DNA from: JBCCCJ01 sp039029315
Lineage (GTDB): Bacteria; Bacteroidota; Bacteroidia; J057
Length of the DNA stretch: 10,716 bases
NCBI GenBank assembly: GCA_039029315.1
Contig: JBCCGK010000195.1
Coordinates: forward strand, 1 to 10,716
Direction of reading: 5' to 3'
Made by a program: the position numbers and the translations under genes. Below, piece after piece: positions 5,844 through 10,716 of this stretch. A model generated the notes under the pieces. The model was not told the DNA's origin. It saw only the letters and a list, made by a program, of their open reading frames with translations, and did no database searches. Positions within the stretch are counted from its first letter, which is position 1. Every line of letters starts with the position of its first letter.

Positions 5844-6664
5844 TCCAAAAACAAAGAGGCATATTTGCGTGAAACAGGAATCGTGCTATCCAATCCTTTG
5901 AGATGAAGACTTCCGCCGTGGGTATTGAGGTGTTGTTCCTGCACAAAACGATGATTTACCATAAATGCCCGATGGCAGCGAAGCAAATGTGGTTCCTGCT
6001 CAAGAAGTTTTTCTGCATAGTACATGCGATTTCGAAGTCGGTCCGTTTGCACTTTTCCTTCATTCATATAAGAAAACAGCAGGTAATTTTTTTGAACTTC
6101 AATGGTCATGATCTGATCCGGGTCAAGAATCAGCTGATGGCCTCCTCTTTCTGCTTCAAACATCAGGCTTCGCCCAGGAGGCGACGGGTCAAGTGTAAGC
6201 GTGGGTGGGAAAATATCCAGATGGGCATAGGCTATTGAGGCCAGCTTGTAAATCGTCGTTGGAAGAATCCCAATGGTGACAGTCGCTAGCAAGCCAGTAA
6301 GTACTCGCTCCATCGTGAATTCATAAAATCCAAAACTTACCTTAAACAAAAATACCCCAGCTGAGATTCCCAGAAGATTCATACCAATCAATAGAAATTC
6401 CTTTCTGGCAGTCCAGTCTGAAATAGAAAACCATGCCGGCCTGATTTTGGGAAAGATCCACAAACTACCCGCCAGCACCAGAAACGTAATGAGCATATAG
6501 GCAATGGCTACCATGCCCTTGGTCTCCCAGGAATAGAATCTATATTGGAAGGGTTGAAAACTCAACAGGAAAAATGCAATGAACAAAGCTCCCAAAAACG
6601 GGATAATGCCTTTGTATTTCAATAAAAAGTCTGGAGGAGAAGGATGAAGCAACAGCTTTTGCAT
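5828..6664 (-). CDS. membrane-bound LytTR-family DNA-binding regulator
   Basis: This 278-residue protein has four predicted membrane helices (about 19-38, 50-72, 89-110 and 121-144), a short linker and a C-terminal LytTR DNA-binding domain (about 178-274). LytTR hallmarks are IMTIEVQKNYLLF (185-197), HLLRCHRAFMVNHRFV (226-241) and STIPVSRKYASLF (260-272). LytTR domains bind DNA direct repeats and regulate transcription. With no receiver domain or kinase, signalling would come through the membrane part, as in other Bacteroidota membrane LytTR proteins. The usual partner would be a histidine kinase, and none is nearby. The final residues (ETV) and the TGA stop are read from the terminal repeat of element A, so the original C-terminus may have been replaced. 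The start is the ATG at 6664, with the divergent small-protein gene about 230 bp away. Confidence 0.92.
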   Translation of the reverse strand: MQKLLLHPSPPDFLLKYKGIIPFLGALFIAFFLLSFQPFQYRFYSWETKGMVAIAYMLITFLVLAGSLWIFPKIRPAWFSISDWTARKEFLLIGMNLLGISAGVFLFKVSFGFYEFTMERVLTGLLATVTIGILPTTIYKLASIAYAHLDIFPPTLTLDPSPPGRSLMFEAERGGHQLILDPDQIMTIEVQKNYLLFSYMNEGKVQTDRLRNRMYYAEKLLEQEPHLLRCHRAFMVNHRFVQEQHLNTHGGSLHLKGLDSTIPVSRKYASLFLDLETV

Positions 6665-6688
6665 AAAAAAGATAGGTGGTCAATGAAA

Positions 6689-6723
6689 CAAATGTAAGTG
6701 GTCCTCGATATTCGTGCTACAAA
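6689..6723 (-). promoter_or_regulatory. candidate Bacteroidota-type promoter for the LytTR gene
   Basis: On the minus strand TACATTTG (6696-6689) matches the TAnnTTTG -7 consensus fully, and TTTG (6723-6720) lies 23 bases upstream as a -33 element. That spacing is at the long end of the known range. It would give a leader of roughly 20 bases before the ATG at 6664. The rest of the 6665-6896 divergent gap shows no repeat and no convincing reading frame. For the opposite gene only TATTTATG (6843-6850) resembles a -7 box, with one mismatch and no good -33 partner. Confidence 0.4.
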
Positions 6724-6896
6724 TACCTGGTACCAGAAATAGGTGTGCATCCGTCTCAAAAAGACAATGAAATTTACAGCTATTCCACAGAGCGAACAAG
6801 AGATTTTCTAGTCAACATTCGAATAAATCCAGTGAATTCTGTTATTTATGGATTCCGTTGATTCACCTCAACATTCTCCTACCCTCAATTGTGCTT

Positions 6897-7079
6897 ATGA
6901 ATATCCCGCAAGAAGTGTATCAGGAAATTGAAGCCATCATCTACAGTGAAAAAAGTGTAGTTGGTATTGATGCAAAAAAGACCCATATCCTCATCCTCTA
7001 TCAGTTGATGCAATTGGAAAAAAGGATGGAGAAAATGGAGCAGACGCTCCGCCACCTCCAGGAGCAATCATCTCAATAG
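6897..7079 (+). CDS. small conserved-looking 60-residue charged protein
   Basis: This 60-residue protein has no known function that I can name. It begins MNIPQEVYQEIEAIIY, has a central SVVGIDAKKTHILILYQL, and ends in a strongly charged, heptad-like segment (QLEKRMEKMEQTLRHLQEQ) likely to form a coiled coil. I recall similar small proteins in other Bacteroidota, but that is memory and not a search. No membrane segment or signal is present. The ATG at 6897 fits the protein start; an upstream TTG at 6858 would add 13 hydrophobic residues and is less likely. It ends 13 bp before the next plus-strand gene, so the two are probably one transcript. Confidence 0.75.
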   Translation: MNIPQEVYQEIEAIIYSEKSVVGIDAKKTHILILYQLMQLEKRMEKMEQTLRHLQEQSSQ

Positions 7080-7092
7080 CAGCTATCTGTCC

Positions 7093-9624
7093 ATGAATCG
7101 GCCGAAAAAAGACTTATTGTTTGTGTGCATCCAGTTACTGCTCTTTCTGTGGTATGCTGTTCCGATCTGGCGATTTCCATCTTTCCTGCCCGATCCCCTG
7201 CAATGGATCGGCATAGGCATGGCATTGCTGGGAATTGTGCTCATTCTCATCGCAATGCTCCAACTGAATCGCCATCTCTCTCCCTTTCCCTCTCCCACCT
7301 CAGATAGTCAGCTTATCCAACACGGACTATTCGCATGGATCAGACATCCTATTTACTCAGGAATTGTGTTGGGTGCCTTGGGCTGGGGCCTCTATTCAGA
7401 TCATGGAGTCCGTATCGGGATTGGGGTCTTGCTTCTGTTCTTGTTTTATGTAAAAGCCAGCTATGAAGAGCAACTTCTGAAAGATCGATTTGAGGCTTAC
7501 GAATCGTATATGAAGAAAACCGGTATGTTTTTCCCAATCATTAACAGTCAATCCTCCCTTTTCCTCCTTCTTCTCTTCCTTCCTTTTGTTGCTTGTCAGG
7601 AGGCATCTTCTCCCAGCTGGGAAAAAACCCATCCTGGAATCTGGCAGATGACAATTGGCGATCCAGCTACCATCAATCTTCTTGAGGCCGCAGATGCGCT
7701 CCCGAAGACAGAGCGACTGGCACAGTTTGAAGAACAAGATTTTCCTCTTGATCAGGCAAGGGTTCATATTCGCAGGCAGAAGGGCAAACTCTCCATTCAA
7801 TTGCCACTCGATCAGGAGGAGCAACTCTATGGCCTCGGCCTGCACTTCCAGTCGGTTCACCGTCGAAAAAAAATCTATCGATTGCATGTGGATCATTATG
7901 GCGGGAAGGACAATGGAAGAACACATGCTCCCGTGCCATTTTATGTCTCTAGCAAAGGCTATGGCGTATTGATCAACTCTGCCAGATATCTGGATATGTA
8001 TATGGGAACTGGCATCCGACAGGACAGTCCCAATCCCCCCACCGTCTATGACCGGAATACCGACCGTGAGTGGCAAGCCCTCCCCTACTCTGACAATGTC
8101 GAAATCCTCATTCCGGATGACAAGGCTGAGATGATTCTATTCAGTGGCTCCTCGCTGATGGAAGTGGTTCAAAAGTACAATCTGTACAGTGGCGGAGGAT
8201 GTTTACCACCCAAATGGGGCCTGGGATTTACCTATCGGACCCATACGAAATATTCGGATGAGGAGGTTCTCAAAGAAGTGGATGCTTTCGAAGAGCAAGG
8301 ATTTCCCCTGGACTTTATCGGCCTGGAACCTGGTTGGATGAATCGTTCTTATCCATGCTCATATGAGTGGGATGAAGGCAGATTTCCTGATCCCAAACAA
8401 TTTGTGCAATCTCTGTTGGACAAAGGCGTCAGAACGAACCTGTGGATGAACCCCTACGTCGCACCCAAAGCCGAATTATATCCTCAACTCCTTCCCTATT
8501 CCGGGACACATACGGTCTGGAATGGGATTGTCCCGGATTACAGTTTGCAACCCGCCAGAGATATTTTTTCAGCCTTTTATCTCAAACATCAATTGGACAT
8601 TGGGGTTTCTGGCCTAAAAATAGATGAGGTGGATGGCTATGATTTCTGGATTTGGCCAGATGTGGCACAGTTTCCCTCTGGCCTGGATGCAGAGCAAATG
8701 CGCCAAACCTATGGCTTGTTGGTGCAAGACATGGTGGAGGATGTATATCGGACAAAAAACATACGGACCTATGGCCTGACACGGGCTTCCAATGCAGGGG
8801 CTTCCCGCTTGCCATTCGTCATCTATAATGATTATTATAAACACGAAGATTTCATCACAGCCCTGGTAAATTCTGGTTTTTCAGGCCTGCTATGGACCCC
8901 GGAAGCCCGAAACTCTCCAAGCGGGGAAGAATGGCTCCGTCGGATGCAGGCAGTCTGTTTTTCTCCCATGGCCATGATCAATGCCTGGTCTAGTGGCACC
9001 CGCCCCTGGTCCTATCCAGAAGTATATGAGCAGGTCAAGGAAGTTGCCCTTTTGCGCATGCAATTGTTGCCATACATCTATTCGACTTTTGCGGCCTATC
9101 ATTTTGATGGGATTCCGCCCATTCGCCCACTTCCATTGCTGGAGGGTTTTCAGTCCAGTAAAGAAATCAAGGACCAGTATATGTTTGGAGACAATCTGCT
9201 GGTGGCTCCTGTATTTGCTGGGCAAACAGAACGAGAAGTAATTCTTCCCGCTGGAAAATGGTATGATTTCTACTCAGGAGAATTGGTGGGAGAAAACGAA
9301 GGTATCCTGCTTGACACAAGGCTTGACCAAATTCCCCTCTTTGTCAGAGATGGTGGGTTGATTCCGATGATTCCGGCAAGACTACATGCGCCTTCCGTTA
9401 AAGAAATGTTGCCGCTGGAGGTGCGTCATTATGGAGAGGCCCCTGGAGAGTTCTTTCTATATGAAGATGATGGGGTAAGTTTTGGGTATGAAAAAGGTGC
9501 ATTTTCCTGGACACAACTGTCTTTCCAGCAACAAGCAACGGGAAGTTGGGAAGGAAGCACAAACCGCATAGCGGGCGACATATTTGGGTATGGGCCTATC
9601 AGTTGGACCAATATGAGCAGATGA
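7093..9624 (+). CDS. isoprenylcysteine methyltransferase-like domain fused in frame to a GH31 glycosidase
   Basis: This 843-residue frame contains two complete proteins. Residues 1-150 are a membrane methyltransferase-like domain of the ICMT/PEMT type, with about four helices, LIQHGLFAWIRHPIYSG (74-90), then YEEQLLKDRFEAYESYMKKTGMFFP (124-148), the usual family end. A hydrophobic stretch (155-167) follows, ending in FVAC (Cys168), a lipoprotein-type signal. The rest is a GH31 alpha-glycosidase: N-terminal beta domain with LYGLGLHFQSV, barrel from about 370, GLKIDEVDG with candidate nucleophile Asp511, YNDYYKHED with candidate acid/base Asp580, and DNLLVAPVF plus a FFLYEDDG region near the C-terminus. 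The GH31 part may be made separately from internal ATGs at 7510 or 7525. Substrate is unknown. It converges on the acetyltransferase gene with a 20 bp gap. Confidence 0.93.
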   Translation: MNRPKKDLLFVCIQLLLFLWYAVPIWRFPSFLPDPLQWIGIGMALLGIVLILIAMLQLNRHLSPFPSPTSDSQLIQHGLFAWIRHPIYSGIVLGALGWGLYSDHGVRIGIGVLLLFLFYVKASYEEQLLKDRFEAYESYMKKTGMFFPIINSQSSLFLLLLFLPFVACQEASSPSWEKTHPGIWQMTIGDPATINLLEAADALPKTERLAQFEEQDFPLDQARVHIRRQKGKLSIQLPLDQEEQLYGLGLHFQSVHRRKKIYRLHVDHYGGKDNGRTHAPVPFYVSSKGYGVLINSARYLDMYMGTGIRQDSPNPPTVYDRNTDREWQALPYSDNVEILIPDDKAEMILFSGSSLMEVVQKYNLYSGGGCLPPKWGLGFTYRTHTKYSDEEVLKEVDAFEEQGFPLDFIGLEPGWMNRSYPCSYEWDEGRFPDPKQFVQSLLDKGVRTNLWMNPYVAPKAELYPQLLPYSGTHTVWNGIVPDYSLQPARDIFSAFYLKHQLDIGVSGLKIDEVDGYDFWIWPDVAQFPSGLDAEQMRQTYGLLVQDMVEDVYRTKNIRTYGLTRASNAGASRLPFVIYNDYYKHEDFITALVNSGFSGLLWTPEARNSPSGEEWLRRMQAVCFSPMAMINAWSSGTRPWSYPEVYEQVKEVALLRMQLLPYIYSTFAAYHFDGIPPIRPLPLLEGFQSSKEIKDQYMFGDNLLVAPVFAGQTEREVILPAGKWYDFYSGELVGENEGILLDTRLDQIPLFVRDGGLIPMIPARLHAPSVKEMLPLEVRHYGEAPGEFFLYEDDGVSFGYEKGAFSWTQLSFQQQATGSWEGSTNRIAGDIFGYGPISWTNMSR
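7510..7596 (+). other. buried lipoprotein signal peptide and possible internal start of GH31
   Basis: Codons 140-168 of the fused frame read as a normal bacterial lipoprotein signal: Met-Lys-Lys, a leucine-rich core (SLFLLLLFLPF) and VAC with Cys168. ATGs at 7510 and 7525 could start a free-standing GH31 of 704 or 699 residues. A GAGG at 7492-7495 lies 14 bases before the first ATG, rather far for a ribosome site, though this phylum relies little on such sites. If so, the methyltransferase gene lacks its own stop here and the two coding regions are merged. Confidence 0.6.
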
Positions 9625-9644
9625 AAGCCTTCCTCATCCAGGAA

Positions 9645-10148
9645 CTACAAGACCAACTGCATGATGACGACATCCTGCCAATGGCCGTTTTTGAAGCCAA
9701 TCTCTTTTTGTCGACCAACGATGGTATAACCCAATTTGCGGTTATATTCGATGCTGATATCATTGGTCGCAAATATCTTTGCCACCAGATGATGATAGCC
9801 CAACTCCCTGCACTGGCCGATGACATAGGTCTTGAGATACGAACCATAGCCTTTCCCGAGGGCATCAGGATGCAGATATACAGCCGTTTCAGCAGCAAAT
9901 CGATAGCCTTTCCGATCACTGTATCGCTTGATGATCGCCCACCCAATCACCTGGCCTTCTTTTTTCAGGACAAATAAACGCTCTCTCTCATTGAATTTTT
10001 TCACCCAGCCTTCGATATGTGCGCGTGTGTGAATGTCTTCCTCCATGGTGCTTTCTCCACCTTGAATGAAGACATTGTAGATGTCAGCGATGGCTTGATA
10101 GTCTTCTGCTCTGGCGAGATCAATGCTTGGTTGATCTGAATGTCTCAT
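9645..10148 (-). CDS. GNAT N-acetyltransferase, phosphinothricin acetyltransferase (Bar/PAT)-like
   Basis: This 167-residue protein would transfer acetyl from acetyl-CoA to the amino group of a small molecule. ARAEDYQAIADIYN (12-25) is the usual PAT-type N-terminus. AETAVYLHPDALGKGYGSYL (86-105) is the acetyl-CoA-binding motif A, with the Q/R-x-x-G-x-G/A loop seen as ALGKGYG. NDISIEYNRKLGY (129-141) is the C-terminal motif typical of PAT-like enzymes. No signal or membrane segment is seen, so it is cytoplasmic. Its ATG overlaps the stop of the upstream D-aminoacylase-like gene in an ATGA, indicating translational coupling. PAT-like enzymes act on phosphinothricin, methionine sulfoximine and other amino acids. 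With the neighbour, an amino acid substrate is likely, but which one is inference. Confidence 0.92.
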   Translation of the reverse strand: MRHSDQPSIDLARAEDYQAIADIYNVFIQGGESTMEEDIHTRAHIEGWVKKFNERERLFVLKKEGQVIGWAIIKRYSDRKGYRFAAETAVYLHPDALGKGYGSYLKTYVIGQCRELGYHHLVAKIFATNDISIEYNRKLGYTIVGRQKEIGFKNGHWQDVVIMQLVL

Positions 10149-10716
10149 GTTGTTTTGTTCAAAGTCAAAATTTTGCCGGGATAACTCTCTCGAATTTCTC
10201 TTGCTTCTATGACCAATCTGCCATTGACCCAGACATATTCCATGCCTTCGGAGAGGCTTTTGGGTTGGGTATAGCTGGCATGAGCCTTCAGGGTATCAGG
10301 ATTGAGAAGCACAAGATCTGCCACAAATCCATCTGCAATTTGGCCCCGTTGATCGAGTTGAAAAAATTGTGCTGGTAAATGGGTGATTTTGTGAATCGCT
10401 TCCTCCCAACTCAGCAGCTTCAGATCTAGCACATAGCGCTCCAGATAAGTAGTAAAGGCTCCATAGGATCTCGGATGCGGCTGTCCGATGGTTTTGGGGC
10501 CATTAATGGGGTAGCTCCAGGAATCCGTGCAGATCATCGACAATGGCCACTGGACGATGGTATCGATGTCGTCCTGACTGATGCAGTGATAGACGATCCA
10601 GGTTTCGGTGCTTTTGGTCAGGATCTCCGCAATGGTATCTCCCATGCTTAATCCTTGTTCCTGCGCAATGTGTGTAACTGTTTTGGCAGCATACTCTTCA
10701 TACTCATCGGAAATGA
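10145..10716 (-). CDS. D-aminoacylase / N-acyl-D-amino-acid deacylase family amidohydrolase, 5' end outside window
   Basis: Only the C-terminal 189 residues are in the window; the frame is open through position 10716. The fragment matches the amidohydrolase-superfamily D-aminoacylase group, which removes acyl groups from N-acyl-D-amino acids using zinc. Visible landmarks are MICTDSWSYP, with the Asp corresponding to the catalytic aspartate region, GQPHPRSYGAFTTYLERYV, the near-invariant HPRxYG segment, and EEAIHKITHLPAQFF. Next come GFVADLVLLNPDTL and GMEYVWVNGRLVIEAREI...PGKIL, the closing strands of the small beta domain. An internal ATG at 10645 is not the start, because conserved-looking sequence continues upstream. 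The TGA stop overlaps the acetyltransferase ATG. Substrate could also be a dihydropyrimidine- or peptide-like compound. Confidence 0.9.
   Translation of the reverse strand, partial: ISDEYEEYAAKTVTHIAQEQGLSMGDTIAEILTKSTETWIVYHCISQDDIDTIVQWPLSMICTDSWSYPINGPKTIGQPHPRSYGAFTTYLERYVLDLKLLSWEEAIHKITHLPAQFFQLDQRGQIADGFVADLVLLNPDTLKAHASYTQPKSLSEGMEYVWVNGRLVIEAREIRESYPGKILTLNKTT

Noticed and set aside
6676..6861. 61-codon plus-strand frame beginning with GTG in the divergent gap
   Set aside because: No domain-like pattern, a non-ATG start, and overlap with the candidate LytTR promoter. It is most likely chance.
7673..7972. Several 80-100 codon frames on both strands inside the GH31 region
   Set aside because: They overlap a continuous, motif-bearing GH31 coding frame and show no domain pattern of their own.

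Overview
The window looks like chromosomal DNA from a Bacteroidota bacterium, perhaps a Saprospiria- or Cytophagia-like lineage. This is inferred from several things: lipoprotein-type secreted enzymes, a membrane-anchored LytTR regulator without a receiver domain, a small SVVGIDAKKTHILILY-type protein I associate with that phylum, few recognisable Shine-Dalgarno sites, and one plausible TTTG/TAnnTTTG promoter. No rRNA, tRNA, CRISPR array or transposase gene is visible. Species-level placement is not possible from the sequence alone.

Layout. Positions 1-515 hold no gene but contain two different short non-coding elements, one apparently inserted into the end of the other. Next come two minus-strand genes: a lipoprotein sulfatase (3350-1875) and, downstream of it, a Tat-exported Gfo/Idh/MocA oxidoreductase (1814-516). 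Together they suggest work on sulfated or modified carbohydrates outside the cytoplasm. Diverging from the sulfatase is a plus-strand pair, an ADP-ribosylglycohydrolase-family protein (3443-4282) and an unrecognised, possibly cupin-like protein (4329-4955). Two separate minus-strand genes follow: a cysteine-containing predicted lipoprotein (5594-5094) and a four-helix membrane protein with a LytTR DNA-binding domain (6664-5828). Then comes a plus-strand pair: a 60-residue charged protein (6897-7079) and an 843-residue reading frame (7093-9624) that joins a complete isoprenylcysteine-methyltransferase-like membrane domain to a complete GH31 glycosidase lipoprotein. At the right edge, on the minus strand, a D-aminoacylase-type amidohydrolase (cut by the window end) is coupled by an ATGA overlap to a Bar/PAT-like GNAT acetyltransferase.

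The most unusual content is non-coding. Two diverged copies of a 147-165 bp element (called element A here) lie in opposite orientations at 233-397 and 5697-5843. They share about 12 bp terminal inverted repeats, a 15 bp block and a 48 bp hairpin core that differs at only two positions. A 16 bp piece identical to one end of element A lies over the sulfatase stop codon, and copy 2 supplies the last codons and stop of the LytTR gene. A second element (element B, 99-228) has long imperfect terminal inverted repeats and a perfect 8 bp flanking direct repeat. Its right-hand duplication overlaps the first bases of element A, so B seems to have inserted across A's left edge. The in-frame methyltransferase-GH31 fusion with a buried lipoprotein signal is the most unusual protein-level feature.
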